Shown here: one piece after another, positions 52,053-60,734 of the stretch
Layout of the letters: each line of letters starts with the position of its first letter
Numbering within the stretch: position 1 is the stretch's first letter
NCBI RefSeq assembly: GCF_002128405.1
Contig: NZ_NETJ01000003.1
Coordinates: 248,001 to 312,000, forward strand
DNA: 64,000 bases
DNA from: Gottfriedia solisilvae
GTDB taxonomy: Bacteria; Bacillota; Bacilli; Bacillales; Bacillaceae_G
Direction: 5' to 3'
Position numbers and translations under genes: made by a program
The notes under the pieces: model-generated
What the model was told of the DNA's origin: nothing
What the model saw: the letters and a program-made list of their open reading frames with translations, nothing else
Database searches by the model: none

Positions 52053-53564
52053 TTATTTTGCTTCATTTTCTGTTTCGTGACTATCCGATAACTTAGGTAA
52101 ATCATTTACTTCATATGCTACTCTAATGCCTGACTCAATAGCTCCTTGTATCCAGCCCGGTGTTGTTGATGTATGATCTCCTGCAAAGTGTACGCTTCCT
52201 TGAGGTGTTTGAATGTAAGGGGCAATTTCTGTCTGTTGATCTGGCTTGAATATCGCAAATGCACCACCAGAAAAAGGGTTTTCTGCCCAGCTAAAACTTG
52301 TTCCAGTAAGATACTCATCATATATTTTTGGACCATATATATAGGCGAGATTTTCGAGTGAGTCAGCAATTTTCTCCTGTTCAGTCAAGCTATCCCAAAG
52401 TGTTGCATTGTCTTCCCAAGTATAGCTTGCTAAAATTACACCAGGGCTTTCTGTACCAACTGATTGACTAGGAAAGTAAGCATAACGTACCGGTAAGTCA
52501 GAAATCATTTTTCCGCCAACGAATCCTTCTTTTTCCCAAAATCTTGTTCTAAATTGTAATGCTATTTTTGTAGATGCTACATAGTGTAACTGTCTAATTG
52601 CTTTGTATTTGTTATATGAAAATAAATCGTGTGGGGTAACTTCGACAAAGTTTAATAATGAAAATGGAATTGTAATAATGGCGAGGTCTGATGTTGTTGT
52701 ATAACGTTGTGATGTATTTGTATCTATAGTATGAATAGTTACTTGAGAGTCAGTTTGTTCAATTCTTCGCATCTTTTGATTGAAGTAAAGATTTTCGCTT
52801 AATTGTGGAAGAAAGGAAGCTGGAAGCTGGTCGTTTCCTCCCTTAATTTCATAAAACTTAAGTCCTTCAGTAAATAAAATCATGACTTCTCGAAGAAGTG
52901 CAGTAAATGAAAGCTCTGGAAATCCCTCTAGTCCAAGCATAACCTTGATCATATCAATCGCGCCAACGGATAATCTTCTACCAAATGGATTATATTTTAA
53001 ATAATACTCCATAGAGTAACGATCAAATTCTTTAATAATGATATCCCAATTTTGTTTTGGATTTTTTTCGATAAAACTAGTTACTGGTTCCATAGCGTAC
53101 TTGGCTAAGGCATCAGCAGTTTTTCCTTTTTCATTTTGGGTAGTTGGAAACTCTAATAAATCTGGATTTTCTTCGTATATTGATTGGATTGTTCGAACGC
53201 CATTGACGTAAATAATATCATTTGGAGTACTATTTATGAATTCTTCAATTGGTAAGTTGAACTTTTTAATATATTCAAGTACGAGTAAATGAATTGAAGG
53301 AATTCTCATTGCACCAAGCTCAACATATTGTCCGCTATAAAAAGATGATCGATTTGTAAATATTCGTCCACCAACACGATTATTTGCTTCTAATATAGTG
53401 ACGTTATGTCCGGCTTCTTTTAACAAAGACGCCGTTACTAATCCAGAAATTCCTGCTCCGACAACGGTTATATTTTTAGGTACCAATGTTTTAGGTAATC
53501 CTGTTCGAATCGTTTGAAGCATTTGCTCCATTGTTAAAGGACTTTCCTGACTAACATCTGGCAT
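52053..53564 (-). CDS. Flavin monoamine oxidase / L-amino-acid oxidase (YobN-like)
   Basis: An FAD amine oxidase of 503 residues. The FAD dinucleotide motif is 'ITVVGAGISGLVTASLLKEA' (about residues 32-51), with 'ANNRVGGRI' as its second part and 'YVELGAMRIP' typical of L-amino-acid oxidases. The C-terminal FAD block is 'VHFAGDHTSTTPGWIQGAI'. It oxidises amines or amino acids with production of ammonia and hydrogen peroxide. No signal peptide is seen. It is a single gene behind its own terminator at 52012. Confidence 0.9.
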   Translation of the reverse strand: MPDVSQESPLTMEQMLQTIRTGLPKTLVPKNITVVGAGISGLVTASLLKEAGHNVTILEANNRVGGRIFTNRSSFYSGQYVELGAMRIPSIHLLVLEYIKKFNLPIEEFINSTPNDIIYVNGVRTIQSIYEENPDLLEFPTTQNEKGKTADALAKYAMEPVTSFIEKNPKQNWDIIIKEFDRYSMEYYLKYNPFGRRLSVGAIDMIKVMLGLEGFPELSFTALLREVMILFTEGLKFYEIKGGNDQLPASFLPQLSENLYFNQKMRRIEQTDSQVTIHTIDTNTSQRYTTTSDLAIITIPFSLLNFVEVTPHDLFSYNKYKAIRQLHYVASTKIALQFRTRFWEKEGFVGGKMISDLPVRYAYFPSQSVGTESPGVILASYTWEDNATLWDSLTEQEKIADSLENLAYIYGPKIYDEYLTGTSFSWAENPFSGGAFAIFKPDQQTEIAPYIQTPQGSVHFAGDHTSTTPGWIQGAIESGIRVAYEVNDLPKLSDSHETENEAK

Positions 53565-53658
53565 AATTATTCCCCTTTAGAATTTAATCATATTCATAGC
53601 AGTTTATTCATTGCCATTGATAGATAGAAGAGAATATTTGCTTAAGTAAAATAAAAAA

Positions 53659-53690
53659 ACAAAAAAAGAGAGCTTGTGATAAACAAGCTC
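53659..53690 (-). terminator. Terminator of the DUF5670 gene
   Basis: GAGCTTGT/ACAAGCTC stem followed on - by TCTTTTTTT. Confidence 0.85.
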
Positions 53691-53707
53691 AAGTACCAGA
53701 AATATAT

Positions 53708-53848
53708 TTATGTTTTTCGTTTAAATAGGCGAACCAGGAATACGATAATTGCGATAATTAACACAAGATGTATTAACCAACCAGTTATATGGAAAACAAA
53801 AAATCCTAGTAGCCATAATACTAAAAGTATAATAAATAAAGCCCACAT
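53708..53848 (-). CDS. Lmo0937/DUF5670-type small membrane protein
   Basis: A 46-residue membrane protein read on - ('MWALFIILLVLWLLGFFVFH', 'TGWLIHLVLIIAIIVFLVRL', ending FKRKT). Two short hydrophobic helices with a W-LLG-F-x-FHI-G-IH pattern match the lmo0937/DUF5670 family, often stress-induced. AAAGGA lies about 13 bases before the ATG. The open frame on the + strand here is a shadow. Confidence 0.82.
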   Translation of the reverse strand: MWALFIILLVLWLLGFFVFHITGWLIHLVLIIAIIVFLVRLFKRKT

Positions 53849-54024
53849 AGTATCATTTCATTCCTTTCTAATGTAGCTGTATTAATACCATCTCCAATTT
53901 TAAATATCATATCCAAAATTACCGAAAGAAAATTTGTATTTTGATGATATTAGTTGTCTTTCTATTAAGAAAATTTTGATACAATAAGTATTAAGAAATG
54001 ATATATAACTCAGGAGAAAGATGA

Positions 54025-54939
54025 ATGAAGAGATATCCAGTGGAAGATGCATTTAATTTTGAAGATGTTGCAAATGATATTTTGCAAATGGCAAATGATT
54101 TAATTGGAAAACATGAGTTTTTTGTTAGCTTTATTGACGAGAAAATCTTAAAGGTTTTAAAAGTAAAAAATAAAATTTGGCTAGACGAAGGAATTATTAT
54201 GCCTATTGAGGAGACGTATTGTCAGTACACTCTTCAAGGGAAAGAACCAGTTCTTATTGTAAACAGCTTAGTAGACGAACGAGTAAAATTTCTCAATGCT
54301 ACAATTACCAATAAAATGTGTTCGTATGCTGGAGTACCTATCATCTTAAAAAATGGCATTGTATTTGGAACTGTTTGTGCCCAAAACAAAGAACCATTTC
54401 TTTTTGATCAAAAGACAATTAATATACTAACAAGACTGGCAAAATTCCTTTCTTATGTTGTTGATCTTGAAACTTTTATCATAAAAGATTCCTTAACAGG
54501 TTTATATAATCGTTATTTCTGGAATAAAATGATCGCTCAACTAAATAGTAACCATACTGTTCATACCTTTTTAATGTTTGATATAGATAAATTTAAAAAA
54601 ATAAATGATCAATTCGGACATGAAAAAGGGGACGAAGTATTAATTCGAGTAGGTGAGATTCTCCAAAACAGTATACCAAATAATGCGTATGCATTTAGAT
54701 TTGGTGGAGATGAATTTGGTGTATTATTTACCGATAGTAGCGTAGAAGAAACTGCCGATACCGTTAATGAGTTAATTGCTAAATGTGAAGAAATCAGACT
54801 AGATCAGAACACAATAGTTAATATATCTTGTGGAATCGTTGACACAAATAAAGTAGACATATCAAAATTAATGGCTGTTGCAGATCAATGTTTATATTTT
54901 TCCAAAAAAGAATCTAAAAGCTTTGTAACACAAGCTTAA
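54025..54939 (+). CDS. GAF-GGDEF diguanylate cyclase
   Basis: A cytoplasmic c-di-GMP synthase (304 aa). An N-terminal GAF sensor spans about residues 10-145 ('EETYCQYTLQGKEPVLIVNS', 'CSYAGVPIILKNGIVFGTVC'). The GGDEF domain follows (about 150-300): 'KDSLTGLYNRYFW', 'MFDIDKFKKINDQFGHEKGD' and the intact active site 'FRFGGDEFGVLF'. The inhibitory RxxD site is absent, so product feedback at that site is unlikely. Strand and Shine-Dalgarno (AGGAGA) support the ATG. No membrane helix is present. Confidence 0.93.
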   Translation: MKRYPVEDAFNFEDVANDILQMANDLIGKHEFFVSFIDEKILKVLKVKNKIWLDEGIIMPIEETYCQYTLQGKEPVLIVNSLVDERVKFLNATITNKMCSYAGVPIILKNGIVFGTVCAQNKEPFLFDQKTINILTRLAKFLSYVVDLETFIIKDSLTGLYNRYFWNKMIAQLNSNHTVHTFLMFDIDKFKKINDQFGHEKGDEVLIRVGEILQNSIPNNAYAFRFGGDEFGVLFTDSSVEETADTVNELIAKCEEIRLDQNTIVNISCGIVDTNKVDISKLMAVADQCLYFSKKESKSFVTQA

Positions 54940-54947
54940 ATCAAACG

Positions 54948-54981
54948 AAAAAAAGCTGCCAAATTATATGGCAGCTTTTTT
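54948..54981. terminator. Bidirectional terminator
   Basis: AAAAAGCTGCCA/TGGCAGCTTTTT stem between the diguanylate cyclase and nadE, with runs on both sides. Confidence 0.93.
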
Positions 54982-54992
54982 GGGGGTGTAAT

Positions 54993-55814
54993 TCAAAATT
55001 GATCAAATACGGTGTAAGGCATTTGTCTTTTATGTCTTGATTTATTAAACCACGCTTCAATTTTAGATTGGGAATCAGCATTGATTTCTTTACCCTCTAA
55101 GTAATCATCAATATCATCATAAGTAACACCTAATGCTACTTCATCTGCCAATTGTGGTCGATCTTCTTCTAAATCAGCAGTCGGAATCTTTTCATATAAT
55201 TTTGGAGGGCAATTTAATTCTTTTAATAGCATTTTACCTTGTCTTTTATTAAGACGGAATATTGGTGTAAGGTCTGCGCCTCCATCACCATATTTAGTAT
55301 AAAATCCAGTAATTGCTTCAGCTGAATGGTCAGTTCCTAAAACGACACAGCCTTTCATCGCAGCGATACTATATTGAACTTTCATACGCTCACGAGCTTT
55401 TTCATTCCCTTTTGCAAAGTCCGTTAATTCAATACCAACTGATTTTAATGTTGCTACACTAGCATCAACAGCTGCTTTGACATTCACTGTATACGTTTCT
55501 GTCGGTTGAATAAATTGAAGTGCGAGTTGACAATCGTCTTCATCCATCTGAACTCCGTATGGAAGTCTAACAGCAACAAATATATATTTCTTTTCTGATT
55601 GTTCTTCATTTAATTCATTAATTGCAAGCTGTGCAAGTTTACCAGTTAAAGTAGAGTCTTGACCACCTGAAATTCCTAAAACAAATCCATTTAAAAAGGG
55701 ATGTTTCTTTAAATAGTTTTTGAGAAAATCGATGCTAATTCTGATCTCTTCTTTCGGATCAATCACAGGCTTTACTTTCATTTCTTCAACAATTTCTTTT
55801 TGCAATGTATTCAA
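54993..55814 (-). CDS. nadE: NH3-dependent NAD+ synthetase NadE
   Basis: Final step of NAD synthesis: amidates nicotinate adenine dinucleotide using ammonia and ATP (273 aa). The PP-loop is '[20 protein letters not shown]' (about residues 46-65), and '[20 protein letters not shown]' and '[13 protein letters not shown]' are conserved blocks. There is no glutaminase domain, as in the short Bacillus type. It is last in a four-gene operon and overlaps nadD by four bases. Confidence 0.95.
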   Translation of the reverse strand: MNTLQKEIVEEMKVKPVIDPKEEIRISIDFLKNYLKKHPFLNGFVLGISGGQDSTLTGKLAQLAINELNEEQSEKKYIFVAVRLPYGVQMDEDDCQLALQFIQPTETYTVNVKAAVDASVATLKSVGIELTDFAKGNEKARERMKVQYSIAAMKGCVVLGTDHSAEAITGFYTKYGDGGADLTPIFRLNKRQGKMLLKELNCPPKLYEKIPTADLEEDRPQLADEVALGVTYDDIDDYLEGKEINADSQSKIEAWFNKSRHKRQMPYTVFDQF

Positions 55815-56443
55815 TCTTCATTCTCCTTTTGTTGATATAAATTGTGTTTCTTAATATATGCATAACATTCTTCAGGCAATAAATATCTAGGTTCTCCGCC
55901 TTTTGCGAATTCTTCACGAATATAGGTGGAACTAATCTCCATTGCTAAACCTTTATCTATCAGATGAAATCTTGTACCATTATCATTATTTCTTAAAAGA
56001 GGGGAACGTGAAATTGTTTTAAGCATATCAATTCCATCACGGGCCATTACAATAAATTTATTTTCAGATACTAACTGGTCACCGTATTTCCATTTGCCAT
56101 CTGCAATATCTTCTAATAGATCAGCACCCATGATGAAATAAACTTCATCATCTTGGAATGTAGATTTAAAATGATTCATCGTATAATAAGTAAAAACTTC
56201 CCAAGCTTCCTTATTCATTTCGTAATTATCAGCTATGAATTTTGGGTTGTTTTTTATAGCTAAATTCAACATATTCCAACGATGTTCATCTGTATTATGT
56301 AATTGCTTATCCCGACGTTTTGATGAGCAAGGTAAGAAAATGACTTTATCTAACTTACAACGATGGGCAATTGTACTTGCAGTCCATAAATGAACATTTG
56401 TGATAGGGTCAAATGAGCTACCATATATTCCAATCTTAGCCAT
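55811..56443 (-). CDS. nadD: Nicotinate-nucleotide adenylyltransferase NadD
   Basis: Adenylates nicotinate mononucleotide (210 aa). The nucleotidyltransferase motif is '[15 protein letters not shown]' (about residues 5-19), where the usual second His is shifted (GxFDPxHxGH becomes SFDPITNVH). '[16 protein letters not shown]' and '[13 protein letters not shown]' at the end match NadD. The reading frame overlaps pncB by eight bases and nadE by four. A housekeeping nadD probably exists elsewhere, so this may be a second copy dedicated to salvage; that is inference. Confidence 0.88.
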   Translation of the reverse strand: MAKIGIYGSSFDPITNVHLWTASTIAHRCKLDKVIFLPCSSKRRDKQLHNTDEHRWNMLNLAIKNNPKFIADNYEMNKEAWEVFTYYTMNHFKSTFQDDEVYFIMGADLLEDIADGKWKYGDQLVSENKFIVMARDGIDMLKTISRSPLLRNNDNGTRFHLIDKGLAMEISSTYIREEFAKGGEPRYLLPEECYAYIKKHNLYQQKENED

Positions 56444-57905
56444 TCTTTAATTCCTCAGTCTTTCTCCTAGCTTCCGCTATTTTCTCCATTTTGTTATTCC
56501 AACATTTTTCACTTAAATCTACTGGATATTCTTCAGGATTCAATGCACGTTTATATTCTTCCCAAAGTAAAGATAGGTTTTCTTCAGCAAATGCTTGAAC
56601 ATCTTTGATATCTGGAATTGTATAGACCAATTCACCATTCTTAAAGATTTCATGATGAAGCTCTCTGGCTTCAAAATGTGTCACAAACTTACTGATATAT
56701 GTATGGATTGGATGAAATAATTTAATTTTTTCTTCAGACTCTGGATTTTCATCATCTAATGCAATATAATCTGCTTCAGCATGATGATTAATTGTGTTAA
56801 TGATCCGATACAGTTTTTTAAATCCAGGTGTCGTTACTTTTTCTGGATTTTGAGAGATTTTAATTGTATCAACCATTTGTCCATTTTCATCTTCAATACT
56901 GACTAATTTATAAACAGCTCCTAAAGCAGGTTGATCATATGCTGTAATTAGTTTTGTTCCAATACCCCAAGAGTCAATTTTAGCTCCTTGAGATTTTAAA
57001 TTTAAAATCGTATATTCATCTAAATCATTCGAAGCAATAATTTTAGTGTTTGTAAAGCCAGCTTCATCAAGCATTTTTCGTGCTTCTTTAGATAAATAGG
57101 CTAAGTCACCACTATCTAATCTAATTGCTGCAAAGTTAATTTTATCTCCTAACTCTTTAGCAACTTTTATGGCATTAGGAACTCCACTTTTAAGCGTATC
57201 GTAAGTATCAACTAAAAAAGTACAATGATAATGTCGATCTGCGTATTTCTTAAATGCAATATACTCATCTCGATATGCTTGAACTAGCGCGTGAGCATGT
57301 GTACCTGAAACAGGAATATTAAATAATTTACCTGCTCTTACATTACTAGTAGCATGAAAGCCGCCAATAAACGCAGCTCTAGCTCCCCAAATGGCTGCAT
57401 CAAACTCTTGTGCACGCCTAGTACCAAATTCCATTAGTGTATCTTCACCAACAATATGTTTAATACGTGAAGCTTTTGTTGCGATTAAAGTTTGGTAATT
57501 AACGATATTTAATAAAGCAGTTTCAATTAATTGAGCTTCAAGAAGTGGTGCTTCAATTCGTAATATAGGTTCATTTGAAAAAACCAATTCTCCTTCAAGA
57601 AGAGCCTTAATCGTTCCAGTAAATTTCACTGTAGATAAATACTCAAGAAATTCAGCTTCATAACCTAGTTCATTTTTAAGATATTCTAAATCTGTTTGAC
57701 TGAATGTAAAGTTCTGAAGATAGTTAATGATTTTTTCTAAACCAGCAAAAATAGCATAGCCATTTCCAAATGGAAGTTTTCGAAAGTATAATTCAAAGAC
57801 TGCTTTTCTATTGTGAATATTGTCTCCCCAATAAGTTTCGGCCATATTAATTTGGTATAAATCTGTATGTAATGCAAGGCTATCATCATGAAAATTTGTA
57901 TTCAT
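56436..57905 (-). CDS. pncB: Nicotinate phosphoribosyltransferase PncB
   Basis: Joins nicotinate and PRPP (ATP-assisted) to give nicotinate mononucleotide (489 aa). 'LHTDLYQINMAETYW' opens the protein, 'LMEFGTRRAQEFDAAIWGAR' lies in the active-site region, 'VSGTHAHALVQAYRDEYIAF' holds the conserved His, and 'FAAIRLDSGDLAYLSKEA' is typical. It overlaps pncA (ATGA) and nadD. Length and motifs are complete. Confidence 0.95.
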   Translation of the reverse strand: MNTNFHDDSLALHTDLYQINMAETYWGDNIHNRKAVFELYFRKLPFGNGYAIFAGLEKIINYLQNFTFSQTDLEYLKNELGYEAEFLEYLSTVKFTGTIKALLEGELVFSNEPILRIEAPLLEAQLIETALLNIVNYQTLIATKASRIKHIVGEDTLMEFGTRRAQEFDAAIWGARAAFIGGFHATSNVRAGKLFNIPVSGTHAHALVQAYRDEYIAFKKYADRHYHCTFLVDTYDTLKSGVPNAIKVAKELGDKINFAAIRLDSGDLAYLSKEARKMLDEAGFTNTKIIASNDLDEYTILNLKSQGAKIDSWGIGTKLITAYDQPALGAVYKLVSIEDENGQMVDTIKISQNPEKVTTPGFKKLYRIINTINHHAEADYIALDDENPESEEKIKLFHPIHTYISKFVTHFEARELHHEIFKNGELVYTIPDIKDVQAFAEENLSLLWEEYKRALNPEEYPVDLSEKCWNNKMEKIAEARRKTEELKNG

Positions 57906-58453
57906 CGTATTTCCGCCCCTAAAGTGTTTTTAAAGTGACTTAAAGCCCACTCATGACCTGCTGCATTAAAACTAGCTACAGCATCACTATGAATGACCAA
58001 TTTATAACCCTTATTATAAGCATCAACTGCTGTATGTAATACACAAATATCTGTACATACTCCGATTAAATGAAGTTCACTAATATTACGCTCTCTTAGC
58101 TTAATATCAAGATCAGTACCTGCAAAAGAAGAATACCTCGTTTTATCCATCCAATGTACGTTAGAAAGGCCTTTGGACACCTCAAATACATCCTGTAATC
58201 CTCCAAATAAATTTCTTCCATTTGTGTGGCGAATATTATGCGGAGGAAATAATTTTGTTTCAGGGTGAAAATGGTCATCCAAATCATGAACATCAACAGC
58301 AAAAACAACATAATCATCTTGTTTCAGAAAGTTATTTGTTATTTGAATGATATTTTGTTCAATTTCTTGTGCAGGTTTCCCACATGTTAATGAACCATCA
58401 TCTGCCACAAAATCATTTGTATAATCAATAATGATTAAAGCTTTATTACTCAT
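57902..58453 (-). CDS. pncA: Nicotinamidase PncA
   Basis: Hydrolyses nicotinamide to nicotinate (183 aa) of the isochorismatase-like family. The catalytic Asp is in 'LIIDYTNDFVADDG' (about residue 9), Lys in 'DKTRYSSFAGTDL' and Cys in 'IGVCTDICVLHTAVDAYNKG' (about residue 134). The metal site 'DVHDLDDHFHPE' is intact. AGGGGAG lies seven bases before the ATG. First gene of the pncA-pncB-nadD-nadE unit. Confidence 0.95.
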   Translation of the reverse strand: MSNKALIIIDYTNDFVADDGSLTCGKPAQEIEQNIIQITNNFLKQDDYVVFAVDVHDLDDHFHPETKLFPPHNIRHTNGRNLFGGLQDVFEVSKGLSNVHWMDKTRYSSFAGTDLDIKLRERNISELHLIGVCTDICVLHTAVDAYNKGYKLVIHSDAVASFNAAGHEWALSHFKNTLGAEIR

Positions 58454-58797
58454 TTACAGCTCCCCTAACTAATGAATATGTGTGTTTGTAGAAAACTTCA
58501 CAAAATAATGATAAAAAATACATAATAATGGAAGTAATACCATTATTTTTCAATTTAATCTTATTATAAGTTAAATCATATGAAAACTAATAAAAATAAA
58601 TTTAATAAATAAAATATATCCATTATTGTTTCCAGTGTTCAAATAATTAATATAGTGGAGTGCCTGGTCTAGATTAGTGGAGCTTTGAAAAGGATTCTTC
58701 TGTCATTTATCGAAGTATTCATTAGTAGTATTTCTGTATGTTAAGTATATAAATGATAGATATATAGGAAAAATGATTAGATTTAGGGGTGAAGGAA
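58454..58797. other. Divergent promoter region of the NAD operon and a GNAT gene
   Basis: An AT-rich gap without genes. It contains an inverted repeat AATAATGG/CCATTATT (58524-58547) about 75 bases upstream of pncA, which could be an operator or a hairpin. Neither promoter can be fixed by eye. Confidence 0.5.
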
Positions 58798-59250
58798 ATG
58801 AGAGTTTTTCAAGCAAAAACATCAGAGGTAAAAGAAGTTGCAAAATTATTTGATCAATATCGTGTTTTTTACAAACAAGAAAGTAATATTGAAGCAGCAG
58901 AAGCATTTATATCAGAAAGAATGGAAAATAATGAATCAGTTATTTTAGTCGTCGAAGAAGAAGGCGAATTTTTAGGGTTTACCCAACTGTATCCTTCGTT
59001 TTCATCCGTTTCAATGAAAAGATTATGGATTTTAAATGACTTATTCGTTTCAAAAACTGCGAGAAACAAAGGGGTTGCTCAATACCTTTTAGATACTGCC
59101 AAACAATTTGCGATTGAGACAAGCGCTAAATCATTAGATCTTCAAACAGCAAACGACAATTTTGCGGCACAAGCACTTTATGAAAAAAATGGCTATGAAC
59201 TTGAAAAAGATTTCCGTTCCTACTCATTGATGATTGAAAATCAATTGTAA
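58798..59250 (+). CDS. GNAT acetyltransferase
   Basis: A GNAT acetyltransferase (150 aa). 'LNDLFVSKTARNKGVAQYLL' carries the acetyl-CoA loop (about residues 82-100), followed by 'ANDNFAAQALYEKNGYEL'. ATG 58798 has AGGGG eight bases upstream; GTG 58789 is too close. The type resembles small-molecule N-acetyltransferases; the substrate is unknown. It is not closely similar to the GNAT pair at 17820/21053. Confidence 0.87.
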   Translation: MRVFQAKTSEVKEVAKLFDQYRVFYKQESNIEAAEAFISERMENNESVILVVEEEGEFLGFTQLYPSFSSVSMKRLWILNDLFVSKTARNKGVAQYLLDTAKQFAIETSAKSLDLQTANDNFAAQALYEKNGYELEKDFRSYSLMIENQL

Positions 59251-59326
59251 TCATTTAAGCAAATTTAACATTATATAAATTTTATGGATTCCTTTAATGA
59301 AATGATTTGTAACGAAAGGAAAATAT

Positions 59327-59857
59327 ATGGGGAAAAAATTAATTGTTCTATTCGTATGTATCATTGTGGTAATTACTAACCCCTACTATTTTACAAACTA
59401 TTATGAAACAAAAAAAGAAGCAGTAACAGCTGCTATAAAGGTTAATACAACCAATCTAAAACAAGAAAATTATCAGCTAGTCAAAATACCAAATAGCTCT
59501 TATTTAATATGTATCACAGATATTCCTCATAGTATGTACGTTTATAAAACCTCATCGATGTTTCATAAATATAAAGCTACTTTATATAATGTAGAACATT
59601 TATATGCTGGGGATGGTGCAGGAATACATTATGTGAATGGTAAGCTTGCTTATGGTTTTACGAAGGAAAAACCAAAAGATAAAGATATCTATATTAATCA
59701 AACAAAAATGAATGTATTTGAATTAGAAAAATATTTTAAAAATAGTAAATATGAAATAATCTATAGAAATTTAGTACTCTATTATCCAGACCAACCAATG
59801 GTTACAAAAAATAGTTCAAGTTCAAAAATGGGTTTTGACGAAGTTACCTATCGATGA
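59327..59857 (+). CDS. Exported protein of unknown function
   Basis: A 176-residue protein with an N-terminal signal or anchor (about residues 4-22) and a soluble beta-rich domain ('YQLVKIPNSSYLICITDIPH', 'GAGIHYVNGKLAYGFTKE'). No lipobox is seen. I do not recognise the family. It ends overlapping the frame upstream of the ComB-like gene and is separated from it by 20 bases, so the two may be co-transcribed. Confidence 0.7.
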   Translation: MGKKLIVLFVCIIVVITNPYYFTNYYETKKEAVTAAIKVNTTNLKQENYQLVKIPNSSYLICITDIPHSMYVYKTSSMFHKYKATLYNVEHLYAGDGAGIHYVNGKLAYGFTKEKPKDKDIYINQTKMNVFELEKYFKNSKYEIIYRNLVLYYPDQPMVTKNSSSSKMGFDEVTYR

Positions 59858-59877
59858 AGATAATTAGAGGTGAAACT

Positions 59878-60654
59878 ATGTTTGATCAATCTCCTTTTGA
59901 ATGTCGTGTAGAATGGGGAAAACGTGGTGCAAGAGAGGCTGCCGAGCGATGCGATATTACAATTGTAGTAGATGTACTAAGTTTTTCTTCGACAGTCGTT
60001 TCAGCTGTAAATAAAGGAGCAATTATTTATCCTTACCCGCCAAATTTAGATGGACATTTATATGCCAAAAATCTAGGAGCGGATTACATACTCGGAAGAA
60101 AAGAAGCAGCAATCATTGGTAGACCAACTCTATCTCCAGTTTCATTCAATGAACAGCATGCAAATCAAAAATACGTTTTAAGCTCGCTAAATGGTGCATT
60201 TTGCTCCTGGATTGCGACAAAAGTACCTGCTTTATTAATTGGATCTTTACTAAACTATTCAGCAGTTGCAAGGATTGCAAAACGATTAAAACATGAAACA
60301 AAAGCTAATATCACTGTCATTCCATGTGGTGAACTTTGGAATGAAATAAGAGAGAACGAGGACGGTCTACGTCCATCAATTGAAGATTATTTAGGTGCAG
60401 GTGCAATATTATCTGAATTAAGTGGAACGAAATCACCGGAAGCAGAAGTTTGTATCGGCGCATATGAACATTCTAAAGATCGTATAAGTGAGTTAGTGTG
60501 GGAATGTGGAAGTGGTCGAGAACTTCGTGAAAAAGGATATGAAGCAGACGTGATACATTGCAGTCAAATGAATAAATATCAGACCGTACCAATTTTACGA
60601 AATGGGTCTTTTGTAGATGCCTCAAATTTAGGGTATGCAACTAAAAAAGGATGA
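59878..60654 (+). CDS. 2-phosphosulfolactate phosphatase-family protein (ComB/YitC-like)
   Basis: A ComB-family phosphatase (258 aa), which converts 2-phosphosulfolactate to sulfolactate. Conserved blocks are 'CDITIVVDVLSFSSTVVSAV', 'ADYILGRKEAA', 'SPVSFNEQH', 'SSLNGAFCSWIA' and 'VIPCGELWN'. B. subtilis YitC acts in sulfolactate formation for spores. Here no phosphosulfolactate synthase (YitD/ComA) is adjacent. The ATG at 59878 has GAGGTG about six bases upstream; the frame start at 59854 overlaps the previous gene. Confidence 0.88.
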   Translation: MFDQSPFECRVEWGKRGAREAAERCDITIVVDVLSFSSTVVSAVNKGAIIYPYPPNLDGHLYAKNLGADYILGRKEAAIIGRPTLSPVSFNEQHANQKYVLSSLNGAFCSWIATKVPALLIGSLLNYSAVARIAKRLKHETKANITVIPCGELWNEIRENEDGLRPSIEDYLGAGAILSELSGTKSPEAEVCIGAYEHSKDRISELVWECGSGRELREKGYEADVIHCSQMNKYQTVPILRNGSFVDASNLGYATKKG

Positions 60655-60675
60655 ATATTCTTCATCCTTTTTGTT
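60643..60675. terminator. Terminator overlapping the stop codon
   Basis: AAAAGGATGAA/TTCATCCTTTT stem with a five-base loop and T run. The stem includes the last codons of the ComB-like gene. Confidence 0.88.
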
Positions 60676-60734
60676 TTAACCTTATAGCAGATAATATTGA
60701 TTTATACTCCATATAGAGGCACTAAAAATTGAAC

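Noticed and set aside
53676-53876. + strand open frame of 66 codons
   Set aside because: It is the shadow of the DUF5670 membrane protein on the - strand, which matches a known family pattern.
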